From NCBI GenBank assembly GCA_031363085.1, contig JANLTU010000041.1, positions 1 to 31,861 on the forward strand: 31,861 bases of DNA, read 5' to 3'. The DNA comes from UBA6921 sp031363085 (GTDB lineage: Bacteria; Pseudomonadota; Gammaproteobacteria; SG8-11). Below the pieces are notes generated by a model. It ran no database searches and had not been told where the DNA came from. It saw nothing but the letters and a program-made list of their open reading frames with translations. Position 1 is the stretch's first letter. Every line of letters starts with the position of its first letter. This document shows positions 8,518-16,486 of this stretch, in pieces. A program made the translations under genes and the position numbers.

Positions 8518-9636
8518 ATGAAGCGTGCAGTTCGTTACCCCTCGCTTGCCGCAACACTGATCCTCTTTGCCGCACCCGCCATGTTACAAACGCATTATGC
8601 CGACGCCAAAGAAGAAACGCGCGCCGCGCGTGCAGCCTTGACCGTCAACACCGCGAAACCGATGCACGACCGTTGGCCGGTGACGATTCCCGCCAACGGC
8701 AGCCTCGCGGCGTGGCAGGAAGCGGTGATCGCCGCCGAGACCGGCGGGTTGCGCATCACGCAATTGTATGTCGATGTCGGCAGCGTGGTGCATCGCGGCC
8801 AGAAATTGGCGCAACTGGCGCAAGACTTAGTGCAGGCCGATCTTGAACAGCAACAAGCGCGCGTGGCCCAGGCGCGTGCCGAGCTTGCCGAAGCGCGCGC
8901 CAATGCGGATCGAGCACGCGGCGTGGTCGGCGGGAATACTTTGTCTGAACAGCAGATCAACCAATACCTGACGGGACAAGAGCGCGCCCAGGCGAATCTT
9001 GCCGCCGCCGAAGCGCAGTTGAAAAATCCGCAGATTCGCTTGCAGCAAACCAGCATCGAAGCGGTTGACGACGGTGTGATTTCGGCGCGCAGCGCAACCT
9101 TGGGCGCGGTCGTGCAGGTGGGCACCGAACTGTTTCGCATGCTGCGGCAGAACCGCATCGAATGGCGTGCCGAAGTGCTGGCCGAGCAAGTGAGCGGCAT
9201 TCGCAGCGGCCAGAAAGCACGCCTGCAATTGAGCAGTGGCGAAACCATGATCGGCGCGGTGCGCATCGTAGCACCGACCTTTGACGCCAACACCCGCAAG
9301 ACGCTGGTCTACGTGGATCTGCCAAGCTCGAAGTCGGCACATCCCGGCATGTTCGCCAGCGGCGAGATTCTGGTGGGCGCGGCTGCGACGCTCACGCTGC
9401 CGCAGGCCGCCGTGGTGTTGCGCGACGGCTTCAGCTACGTGTTCGAAATCGGCGACGCGCAGCATGTGATCCGCCGAAAAGTCACGACCGGGCGCCGTAT
9501 GGACGAGCGCGTCGAGATCGTCGACGGCCTAACCGATCAAGCCGTGGTGGTCGCGACCGGCGGCGCCTTTCTCAACGACGGCGATACCGTGCGTATTGAA
9601 GAACCGGCCGCCAACCTGACGAGCAAGCGCAAATGA
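8518..9636 (+). CDS. RND efflux periplasmic adaptor subunit (HlyD/MFP family)
   Basis: 372 residues from ATG 8518, preceded by GGAG 11 nt upstream. An upstream in-frame ATG at 8473 would place extra residues before the signal peptide (MKRAVRYPSLAATLILFAAPAML). Features of membrane-fusion proteins are present: a lipoyl-type half motif LRITQLYVDVGSVVHRGQKL, an alpha-hairpin rich in Gln/Ala/Glu (about 100-160), the returning lipoyl strand AVDDGVISARSATLGAVVQVG, and a beta-barrel with PGMFASGEILVG. It should bridge the inner-membrane pump encoded next to an outer-membrane channel not encoded here. Its stop overlaps the pump start by 4 bp (ATGA), so the two genes are translationally coupled. Confidence 0.92.
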   Translation: MKRAVRYPSLAATLILFAAPAMLQTHYADAKEETRAARAALTVNTAKPMHDRWPVTIPANGSLAAWQEAVIAAETGGLRITQLYVDVGSVVHRGQKLAQLAQDLVQADLEQQQARVAQARAELAEARANADRARGVVGGNTLSEQQINQYLTGQERAQANLAAAEAQLKNPQIRLQQTSIEAVDDGVISARSATLGAVVQVGTELFRMLRQNRIEWRAEVLAEQVSGIRSGQKARLQLSSGETMIGAVRIVAPTFDANTRKTLVYVDLPSSKSAHPGMFASGEILVGAAATLTLPQAAVVLRDGFSYVFEIGDAQHVIRRKVTTGRRMDERVEIVDGLTDQAVVVATGGAFLNDGDTVRIEEPAANLTSKRK

Positions 9637-12600
9637 ATGTTTCCGCATGGTCGATTCATAATCCGGTGCCGGCGCTGCTGCTGTTCGTGCTGCTTACATT
9701 CCTTGGCATCAGCGGCTTTCGTGCCTTGGGCATCCAGAATTTTCCCGACATCGAGCTGCCGGTCGTGATGGTCAACGCCACGCTCGAAGGCGCCGCACCG
9801 GCGCAACTGGAAACCGAAGTGGCGCGCAAGCTCGAAGACAAGCTCGCCACGCTCGGCGGCGTGGAACATATCCGCAGCAAATTGACCGATGGCTCGGCAC
9901 GCATTTCGGTCGAATTCAACATCGACACGAACGTTGAAACCGCACTGGCAGATGTGCGCAATGCGGTCGACAGCGTGCGTGCCGAATTACCCGCCGACAT
10001 GCACGACCCGATTGTTTCCAAGGTCACGACCTCCGGCAGCCCCATCGTGACCTTTGGCGTACAGTCCGAACGCCTGGACGAAGAGGCGCTGTCGTGGCTT
10101 GTCGACAATGAAGTGACCAAGGCATTGCTTGCGGTCAAAGGCGTCGGTGCCGTGGCCCGCCTCGGCGGCGTGAATCGCGAAGTCAACGTGGATCTCGATC
10201 CCGCCAAAATGGCCGCGCTGGGCGTGACCGCCGCCGATATTTCCACACGCCTCAAGCAGGTGCAGCAAGAAGCTTCCGGCGGACGCGGCGACATCGGCGG
10301 CAGCATTCAGGCGGTGCGCACGCTGGCCACCGTCGACAGCACGCAGCAGATCGCCGCGCTGACCCTGCCGCTTGCGAATGGCCGCACCCTGCGGCTGGGC
10401 GATGTCGGCAAGGTGCGCGACACGGTCGCGGAACGCAACAGCTTCACCCTGCTGGACGGCAAGCCGCTGGTGGCCTTCAACGTAACGCGCCTCAAAGGCG
10501 TGAGCGAAGTGGCAGTGGCCGATGCGGTGCGCAACGCCGTGGTAAAACTCGCCGCGCAGTATCCGCTGGTGAAACTCGAAGAAGCCTACAACACCGTCAA
10601 CGCGGTGCAGGACAACTACCAGGGCTCGATGGAGCTTTTATATGAAGGGGCAGTGCTTGCCATTTTAGTGGTGTGGCTGTTTCTGCGCGACTGGCGCGCG
10701 ACGCTGGTGTCGGCCACCGCCCTGCCGCTGTCCATCATTCCCGCCTTTGCGGTGATGTACTACCTCAACTTCAGCCTGAACGTTCTGACCTTGCTGGCGC
10801 TGGCCCTGGTGGTGGGTATTCTGGTCGACGACGCAATTGTCGAGATTGAGAACATCGTGCGGCATCTGCGCATGGGCAAGTCGCCGCTGCAAGCCGCGCT
10901 GCAAGCGGCGGACGAAATCGGCTTGGCGGTGATCGCCACCACCATGACCCTGGTCGCGGTGTTCCTGCCGACTGCTTTCATGGGCGGCATACCGGGGAAA
11001 TTCTTCAAGCAATTCGGCATCACCGCCGCCGTGGCGGTGCTCACCTCGCTGCTGGTCGCGCGCCTGCTGACACCGATGATGGCCGCGTATTTTCTCAAGG
11101 CGCACGCGCACGGCAGCGGCGACAGCGCGCTCAAAGTGCGTTACCTGAACGCAATGCAGTGGTGCTTGCAACACCGTAAAACCACCTTCTTCGCGGCGCT
11201 CGCGTTTTTCGTCGGATCGCTGGCGTTGGTACCGCTGCTGCCGAAAGGTTTCCTGCCGGCGGCAGACCGCAACCAGACCGCGATCAAGATCGAACTGCCG
11301 CCCGGCAGCACCCTGGAAGAAACCGCGCTCGCCGCTGAACAGGTGCGCGCACTGGTCGCACCGGTGACCGATATCACGCGCATTTTTACCGCCGTTGGCA
11401 TCACTACAGGCTCCGGCCCCTTCGGCGTAGGCGCCGGCAGCGACGTGCGCAAGGCGACGCTTACGCTGGTGCTGAAGCATCGCAACCAGCGCCCGCGTAA
11501 ACAGGCCGAAATTGAAAATGAATTACGCGCGCGCCTGCAAGCGCTGCCCGGCGCGCGCGTCACCGTGGGCATCGGCGACGCGGGGGAAAAATTTCAACTG
11601 GTGCTGCAAGGTGAAGATGCGGCGACGCTGAGCGAGTTCAGTCTCGCAGCGGAGCGCGACGTGCGCACGCTGCCCAACCTGGGCAATATTTCGTCCAGCG
11701 CCAGTTTGCAGCGGCCGGAAATTCACATCACACCCGACTTCGCCCGCGCCGCTGATTTAGGCGTCACCGCAGCGGCCTTGGCGTATGCAATTCGCGTCGG
11801 CACCTCCGGTGATTTTGAAGTGCAACTGCCCAAGCTCAATCTGCCGCAGCGGCAGATTCCGATCCGGGTGCGCCTGCAACAGAACGTGCGGCAAGATCTC
11901 GAAGCGCTACGGCAGTTGCAGGTTCCGGCGCGCGGCGGGCAAATTCCGCTGCGCGCGGTGGCGCAGCTCGAACTGGGCAGCGGGCCCAGCCAGATTGATC
12001 GCCTGGATCGCCAGCGCAGCGTGACCATCGACGTCGAACTGGCCGGCCGTCAGCTCGGCGAGGTGCAGGGTCTGGTCAATACGCTGCCGTCGCTGCAACA
12101 GTTGCCGCTCGGGATCAGCCAGCCACCGTCGGGCGATGCCGAGCGCATGAAAGAACTGTTCGGCGGTTTCGGTGCGGCGATGCTGATCGGCGTGCTATGC
12201 ATTTATCTGGTGCTGGTGTTGTTGTTCCATGATTTCCTGCAACCGGTCACGATTCTCGCCGCGTTGCCGTTGTCGGTGGGCGGCGCGCTGATGGGTTTGC
12301 TGCTGTCGCACAGCGCGTTCTCGATGCCGGCGCTGATCGGGCTGTTGATGCTAATGGGGATCGTCAGCAAAAATTCCATCTTGCTGGTCGAGTACACCGC
12401 CATGGCACGCCGCGAACACGGCATGACGCGCTTCGACGCCTTGGTCGATGCCTGCCGTAAACGCGCGCAGCCGATCATCATGACCACCGTCGCGATGGGC
12501 GCAGGCATGCTGCCGGTGGCGATGGGCATCGGCGCCGAACCCAGCTTTCGCGCGCCGATGGCGATTGCGGTGATCGGCGGGTTGCTGACCTCGACATTTC

Positions 12601-12746
12601 TTTCGCTGCTGGTCATCCCGGTGGTGTTCAGCTACATCGACGACCTGCTGCAATTTTTAAAACGTGTCGGCGCGCGACTATGGCACGCCAATCAGGGCAT
12701 GAGTGCGCCACTGCCGGAAACAGCACTGAAATCGCCAGAAATTTAA
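9633..12746 (+). CDS. RND efflux pump, inner-membrane permease (AcrB/MexB-like)
   Basis: 1037 residues, the normal size for an HAE1-type RND pump. It starts with the usual N-terminal TM1 (NPVPALLLFVLLTFLGISGF) followed by IQNFPDIELPVVMV. The proton-relay aspartate pair D399-D400 in VGILVDDAIVEIEN is intact. A second transmembrane bundle includes GIVSKNSILLVEY and TTVAMGAGMLPVAMG. The two large periplasmic loops (about 30-335 and 550-850) form the drug-binding porter domain. It pumps hydrophobic or amphiphilic compounds out of the cell with the coupled adaptor. No outer-membrane TolC homologue or local repressor gene is adjacent, so those partners must be elsewhere. Substrate range cannot be inferred. 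The C-terminus is short and soluble. Confidence 0.95.
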   Translation: MNVSAWSIHNPVPALLLFVLLTFLGISGFRALGIQNFPDIELPVVMVNATLEGAAPAQLETEVARKLEDKLATLGGVEHIRSKLTDGSARISVEFNIDTNVETALADVRNAVDSVRAELPADMHDPIVSKVTTSGSPIVTFGVQSERLDEEALSWLVDNEVTKALLAVKGVGAVARLGGVNREVNVDLDPAKMAALGVTAADISTRLKQVQQEASGGRGDIGGSIQAVRTLATVDSTQQIAALTLPLANGRTLRLGDVGKVRDTVAERNSFTLLDGKPLVAFNVTRLKGVSEVAVADAVRNAVVKLAAQYPLVKLEEAYNTVNAVQDNYQGSMELLYEGAVLAILVVWLFLRDWRATLVSATALPLSIIPAFAVMYYLNFSLNVLTLLALALVVGILVDDAIVEIENIVRHLRMGKSPLQAALQAADEIGLAVIATTMTLVAVFLPTAFMGGIPGKFFKQFGITAAVAVLTSLLVARLLTPMMAAYFLKAHAHGSGDSALKVRYLNAMQWCLQHRKTTFFAALAFFVGSLALVPLLPKGFLPAADRNQTAIKIELPPGSTLEETALAAEQVRALVAPVTDITRIFTAVGITTGSGPFGVGAGSDVRKATLTLVLKHRNQRPRKQAEIENELRARLQALPGARVTVGIGDAGEKFQLVLQGEDAATLSEFSLAAERDVRTLPNLGNISSSASLQRPEIHITPDFARAADLGVTAAALAYAIRVGTSGDFEVQLPKLNLPQRQIPIRVRLQQNVRQDLEALRQLQVPARGGQIPLRAVAQLELGSGPSQIDRLDRQRSVTIDVELAGRQLGEVQGLVNTLPSLQQLPLGISQPPSGDAERMKELFGGFGAAMLIGVLCIYLVLVLLFHDFLQPVTILAALPLSVGGALMGLLLSHSAFSMPALIGLLMLMGIVSKNSILLVEYTAMARREHGMTRFDALVDACRKRAQPIIMTTVAMGAGMLPVAMGIGAEPSFRAPMAIAVIGGLLTSTFLSLLVIPVVFSYIDDLLQFLKRVGARLWHANQGMSAPLPETALKSPEI

Positions 12747-12809
12747 TTTGTGAATTTTGGCTTGCCCAGTAGTTACGGGTGCTTGCCCTTCAGCGCCAAC
12801 GCGGGAGTG

Positions 12810-12843
12810 TGCGTAGGGGCGCGATTCAGCGGGCCCCTACGCA
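12810..12843. repeat. REP-like palindrome at convergent gene ends
   Basis: Perfect 11-bp arms TGCGTAGGGGC (12810-12820) and GCCCCTACGCA (12833-12843) enclose a 12-nt loop. It lies between the convergent pump and glycosylase genes and includes the glycosylase stop codon. It shares AGGGGCGCGATTCA with the element at 27280-27348, so it belongs to a dispersed palindromic repeat family that may also work as a bidirectional terminator. Confidence 0.7.
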
Positions 12844-13391
12844 TCCTGACAAGGAGGGGTAGCCGCGCCGCAGTCGAGATCGTGGCTGCTAGCCTTCACG
12901 ACTTTCCATCGTTCCAGTTTCTGGTCGAGCGTCACTCCCACATGCGCCGGGCTGGTCGACGGCAACCGCAAATAATGCAGCGCAGCGTAACTGCCGGTTA
13001 ACGTGGGTAACACATATTTTCGGTACGCCGTTTCCGCTTTTGCGCCATTGAAAAACACTCGCTGGATACGCGGATGCTGCGCAAAAAATGTCGCAAAATC
13101 GTTGGCGACGATGGATGCCTCGGAAATGTCAACATCCAGGCTACCGACCCGCTCACAGCAGCGCAACACATCCCACAGCGCAATCCCTTGCGACTGCAGC
13201 CGGTGCAGCCGCTGCGCGTAAGCCAGCTCCGGCGCAGCGCCGAACAGCGCGCCCATGATCGGCCAGAACGCATTGCGCACATGCGCGTAGTACTGCGCCT
13301 GTTGCAGCGAACGCACGCCCGGCATCGAGCCCAGCAGCAACACCGTGGCGTCAGCGCGTGACACTGGCGCAAAGCTGTGAATCGTCGTCAT
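12837..13391 (-). CDS. DNA-deoxyinosine (hypoxanthine) glycosylase, UDG superfamily
   Basis: 184 residues. The uracil-DNA-glycosylase-like core is clear: LLLGSMPG at about 18-25, YYAHVRNAFWPI at 34-45 with the catalytic-region Asn40, GIALWDVL, VFFNGAKA at 112-119 and LPSTSPAH at 143-150. GSMPG with NAFW and STSPAH is the signature I know for family 6 glycosylases, which remove hypoxanthine formed by adenine deamination and act in base-excision repair. The C-terminal 25 residues (a Cys- and Ala-containing tail) look non-conserved. It is convergent with the RND pump gene and 15 bp downstream of the PPOX-family gene on the same strand, so it may be cotranscribed with it. Confidence 0.85.
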   Translation of the reverse strand: MTTIHSFAPVSRADATVLLLGSMPGVRSLQQAQYYAHVRNAFWPIMGALFGAAPELAYAQRLHRLQSQGIALWDVLRCCERVGSLDVDISEASIVANDFATFFAQHPRIQRVFFNGAKAETAYRKYVLPTLTGSYAALHYLRLPSTSPAHVGVTLDQKLERWKVVKASSHDLDCGAATPPCQDA

Positions 13392-13406
13392 CGTCGGGCG
13401 GCGAAG

Positions 13407-13952
13407 TTACTTGCGCAGAATCTCAGTCGGTTTGCCGTCCAGGCTGAGCTGGTTTTTTTCTTCCCAGTATTGCCGTATCCCCTCCGCACCTTTTTTTTCC
13501 GCCCACGGCTCCAGTTGATTGCGCTCAGATTTAAAGTCAAGAAAAGGCACACCCAGGCCGCACGAGGTTTGCACCAATTCAATCGCGATGTCGACGAGCT
13601 GGCGCGTTCCTTTAAAATTCGGAAACAGCGCAAGCAGCGTGCTCCACTGCGGATCGCGCGGATGCAGTGCGCGGGCCTGACCATACACGCGCAGAATCAA
13701 GGGATCGCCCTCGAAGGCACAGAACATCAGCGTAATGCGCGCCAGCTCGCGCAGATGCGCCGCCGTCTCGTTGCCGCTGCCGGTAAGATTCAGCCACACC
13801 ACCCGGTTCGGCGTAACCACGCGCAGCGTGTCCATGCCTTTCGGCGACACGTTGACGCGACCGTCCGCCGCCGCTGTCCCGACGAAAAACAGTTTCTGCC
13901 GCGCAATGAAGTCAGTCAGCTTATCGGTGAGTTGTGTGTATTGCTTGCCCAT
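13407..13952 (-). CDS. Pyridoxamine 5'-phosphate oxidase family (PPOX-class) flavoprotein
   Basis: 181 residues. The N-terminal split-barrel pattern is characteristic: FIARQKLFFVGTAAADGRVNVSPKG, then RVVWLNLTGSGNETAAHL and ITLMFCAFEGDPLILRVYG. These match the FMN-binding half of PPOX-class proteins of the sort annotated only as pyridoxamine-phosphate-oxidase-related. The C-terminal part (GLGVPFLDF, then a charged AEKKGAEGIRQYW helix) is shared by a subgroup of these proteins. True PdxH activity is unlikely because the family-specific C-terminus is missing; a flavin or haem-type cofactor and an oxidoreductase role are possible. It lies upstream of the deoxyinosine glycosylase on the same strand. 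Confidence 0.85.
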   Translation of the reverse strand: MGKQYTQLTDKLTDFIARQKLFFVGTAAADGRVNVSPKGMDTLRVVTPNRVVWLNLTGSGNETAAHLRELARITLMFCAFEGDPLILRVYGQARALHPRDPQWSTLLALFPNFKGTRQLVDIAIELVQTSCGLGVPFLDFKSERNQLEPWAEKKGAEGIRQYWEEKNQLSLDGKPTEILRK

Positions 13953-14155
13953 GCGTGTTTGCCTACCTCGCCATTTTCGAAGCGCTCATGGTACAGCGTC
14001 TTACGTTTCCGGAAAAACGTGCTCACTTGCCGTATTGTGCATATGCTTAGCTCTGCATCGGAGGTGAATCAGGACCTCGACGAAGAGGCAATCCCAACTT
14101 TTTGGAGAAGGTTATAAAAGGAGATACTTCTTTTTAAAGACTGAGATCATTTCGC

Positions 14156-14797
14156 ATGAACCGCCACCATGACATTTTCCGCCTCGCCGTAGTTGGGGTT
14201 GTTCGTTCCGGGTTGGCGGCGTTGCTGGGTACTGCCGTCACGGTGAGCGCGGCGGTGCAGCTATCGACCGGCGTCGATGAGCAAGCCCAGCTTCCCTTTT
14301 GGGAGATCAGCGACACTTCCATGGAATTGCGCTTGGTGCAGCGTCTGCCCGATCAGACACGCGGATTTTTCACCGCGCGCGGTTTTTCGGCAGCGCATGC
14401 CGAAATGGTCGCGCAGAGTTGCGTATTTCAAACCGTGTTCAAAAATAAGTCGCAACATGGCACACCGTCGCCGCTGACATACGACCTGCGTGCGTGGGCC
14501 GTTTCGGTGGCGGGTGCCACACAAAGCATGAAGACGCGCGCAGACTGGAAAGCACAGTGGCAGCGCTTGGCGGTTGCACTGCCCGCGCAGCTCGCGTTTG
14601 AGTGGTCGCTGTATCCGACGCAACAGGTGTATCAAGCCGGCGACTACAATTGGGGGATGTCGACGTTTAATCTCAAACCCGGAACGGCGTTTGATCTCAA
14701 AGTGGTGTGGCGACAGCATGGCCGCGCGCACACCGCAACGATTCGCGGCATACGCTGCGCACCGGATGTTGACATCACGCCGGTAGCGCCGCCATGA
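14156..14797 (+). CDS. Exported protein of unknown function, coupled to TlpA-like thioredoxin
   Basis: 213 residues. An N-terminal hydrophobic segment (about 8-33, LAVVGVVRSGLAALLGTAVTVSAAV) is a signal peptide or anchor. The rest is a compact domain with LPFWEISDTSMELRLVQRLPDQTRGFF, a conserved-looking ARGFSAAHAEMVAQSC, and a late FNLKPGTAFDLKVVWRQ strand pair. Two cysteines (in QSCVFQTVF and GIRCAPD) could form a disulfide. Its stop overlaps the start of the thioredoxin gene (ATGA), so the two are made together, and the thioredoxin may act on these cysteines or on a shared target. The ribosome site is weak; AAAAGGAG at 14116-14123 is too far upstream to serve. I do not recognise a named family. 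Confidence 0.75.
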   Translation: MNRHHDIFRLAVVGVVRSGLAALLGTAVTVSAAVQLSTGVDEQAQLPFWEISDTSMELRLVQRLPDQTRGFFTARGFSAAHAEMVAQSCVFQTVFKNKSQHGTPSPLTYDLRAWAVSVAGATQSMKTRADWKAQWQRLAVALPAQLAFEWSLYPTQQVYQAGDYNWGMSTFNLKPGTAFDLKVVWRQHGRAHTATIRGIRCAPDVDITPVAPP

Positions 14798-15309
14798 ACC
14801 GACTCCTCGCACGGTTCGTCATCGTGATGTTGTACACCGGGGCTGCGTTGGCTGCGGACACGCAACAGCAAACCTTGCCGGCGCTTGCGAAACCGTTTCG
14901 CGCGCCGGACTTCATGTTGCCGGGAGAAGACGGCAAAACTTATCGCCTGTCGGATTATCGCGGCAAGGTGGTGGTCGTGAATTTCTGGGCCACGTGGTGC
15001 CCACCGTGCCGTTTTGAAATGCCGTCGCTGGAGCGCGCCTGGGCCCGGCTCAAAGATAAAAACGTCGTCGTGCTGGCCATCAATGTCGGCGAAAGTGCCG
15101 ACGTGATTTTCGAATTCACCGGCCAGTACCCGATGAGCTTCCCACTGCCGATGGATCTGGACGGCGCCGTGATCAAGCAATACCCGGTCACCGGATTGCC
15201 GACGACCTACGTGATCAATCCGCACGGGATGGTCACGCATCGCGCCGTGGGCAGCCGCGACTGGGATGATCCACAATTAATGAAGGCGCTGTTGAAGCTG
15301 AAGAAATAA
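14794..15309 (+). CDS. TlpA/ResA-like thiol-disulfide oxidoreductase
   Basis: 171 residues. A signal peptide (MNRLLARFVIVMLYTGAALA) is followed by an AhpC/TSA-like entry APDFMLPGEDGKTYRLSDYRGK, then VVVNFWATWCPPC with active-site C69 and C72, and the cis-proline segment VTGLPTTYVI. This is a periplasmic thioredoxin-fold protein that reduces disulfides, commonly in cytochrome c maturation or in maintaining specific client proteins. The WCPPC motif is the one used by TlpA/ResA/CcmG. No cytochrome biogenesis genes are adjacent, so the client is more likely the unknown exported protein encoded just upstream, whose stop codon overlaps this start. Confidence 0.92.
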   Translation: MNRLLARFVIVMLYTGAALAADTQQQTLPALAKPFRAPDFMLPGEDGKTYRLSDYRGKVVVVNFWATWCPPCRFEMPSLERAWARLKDKNVVVLAINVGESADVIFEFTGQYPMSFPLPMDLDGAVIKQYPVTGLPTTYVINPHGMVTHRAVGSRDWDDPQLMKALLKLKK

Positions 15310-15370
15310 GCGCCCGATGCCTTCTGGGACGAAGTCGATAATGTCACGCTCATGCACCGATGTTCCGGCG

Positions 15371-16348
15371 CTAAAACCGCGTGCCCATTTCAAAGCCGAG
15401 CAAGTAGTAAAAATTGTTGTACTTGGTGATGGCGCCTTCGACGTCGTGCAAGGCGGTGTATAAGGCGCCCACGCTTACGCCCATGCGCAAGCGGGTGGCG
15501 ACCGGGAAGTTGAGGCCCAGGCGCGCTGCGCTGACGATGCCGATCTGGCGATTATTGGCGTTGCCGCCCAGCAGTTCGGCGCTCAGATACCAAGGCTCGC
15601 CATTGTTGGCGGTGTCATACCAGCGCAGTGCCGGGCCGACCATCCAATAGGTTGCGCTCAGGCTCTCCACCGGCCCTTTAAATGTCATAGACAGGCGCCC
15701 AAGCTCGCCGGTGAGCCCGATGCGCGTGCTGGACTCTTGCACGCCGGTCGACAAGCGCAGCCCGGTGAGTGCGCCCCGGCTGACGATGTCTCCTGAGAAG
15801 ACCGTGGATTGAAGGGTCAAGTCCCACCATTTGGGGCAGTCCGCGAATCCGGAATACGCGTCGTAAAAATATTTGCTGCTGTAGACCACCAAGGCGATCA
15901 CGACCACGGCGCCGATCAGTACGAACATCACCACCGCCGCATCGCTGCGATCCGAGCCGTGCCCCGCCTGACGTAATACATTGGCGGCGAGGTCGACCGA
16001 ATTTTCGGCGCCACCCTCTGCGCGCACGCCGGTTTGCGGCATACAGTCGCGCCCCGGCATAGCCGCCGGTGGCGGTCCAGGCAGTGCTGTCAGGTCTGCT
16101 GCGTTGCTTACCAATTGCAGAGGGGCCTCATCACCTGCGGCCGCGTTGCGCAGGCTATGCTCGGTGTCGGCAAAGGTGCGTGCGTCGACGGAAATAAAGC
16201 GCGCGTCCGGAAACCGCTCGTGCAAGGCGGCTAGAGTCAGCGGCGCTGCCATAGCCTGCGGCGCGGGCGCCGCAACGCTCCGCACTGGCAAAGTAATACA
16301 TAGCAGTGCTGTAATAACCCGGCCCAAATGTATTTGGTATCTGCCCAT
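15371..16348 (-). CDS. Uncharacterised exported protein with central TM helix and beta-rich C-terminus
   Basis: 325 residues from ATG 16348, which has a GGAG ribosome site. The frame stays open upstream, but that part overlaps the promoter and start of the divergent gene and is not coding. A signal peptide (about 1-28, ending VRSVAAPAP) is followed by a polar region, a strong transmembrane segment AVVMFVLIGAVVVIALVVYSS (about 161-181), then about 135 residues of alternating hydrophobic strands ending in NNFYYLLGFEMGTRF. The terminal aromatic residue and strand pattern resemble a small outer-membrane barrel, but a TM helix inside such a protein is odd. It may instead be an inner-membrane protein with a beta domain. 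No family recognised. It is divergent from the receiver/GGDEF-like gene. Confidence 0.7.
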   Translation of the reverse strand: MGRYQIHLGRVITALLCITLPVRSVAAPAPQAMAAPLTLAALHERFPDARFISVDARTFADTEHSLRNAAAGDEAPLQLVSNAADLTALPGPPPAAMPGRDCMPQTGVRAEGGAENSVDLAANVLRQAGHGSDRSDAAVVMFVLIGAVVVIALVVYSSKYFYDAYSGFADCPKWWDLTLQSTVFSGDIVSRGALTGLRLSTGVQESSTRIGLTGELGRLSMTFKGPVESLSATYWMVGPALRWYDTANNGEPWYLSAELLGGNANNRQIGIVSAARLGLNFPVATRLRMGVSVGALYTALHDVEGAITKYNNFYYLLGFEMGTRF

Positions 16349-16486
16349 AAGTTCACTCCATTCCCGCGATGCGGCGCGTGGTGTTATAACGGCGGCCACG
16401 CTAACGGCAGGCGCCGCGCTGCTTTGCCAAAAAATTAACCACGCTATCAATACCCAAGCATCACTGCCGATATAGTTGCATACCCT

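Noticed and set aside
14041..14118. A 25-codon ORF (MLSSASEVNQ) before the unknown exported protein
   Set aside because: No ribosome site and no recognisable content; most likely chance.
15310..15370. Terminator between the convergent thioredoxin and unknown genes
   Set aside because: Only 6-bp arms (AGCGCC and GGCGCT) about 60 bp apart and no U-tract; not enough to call.
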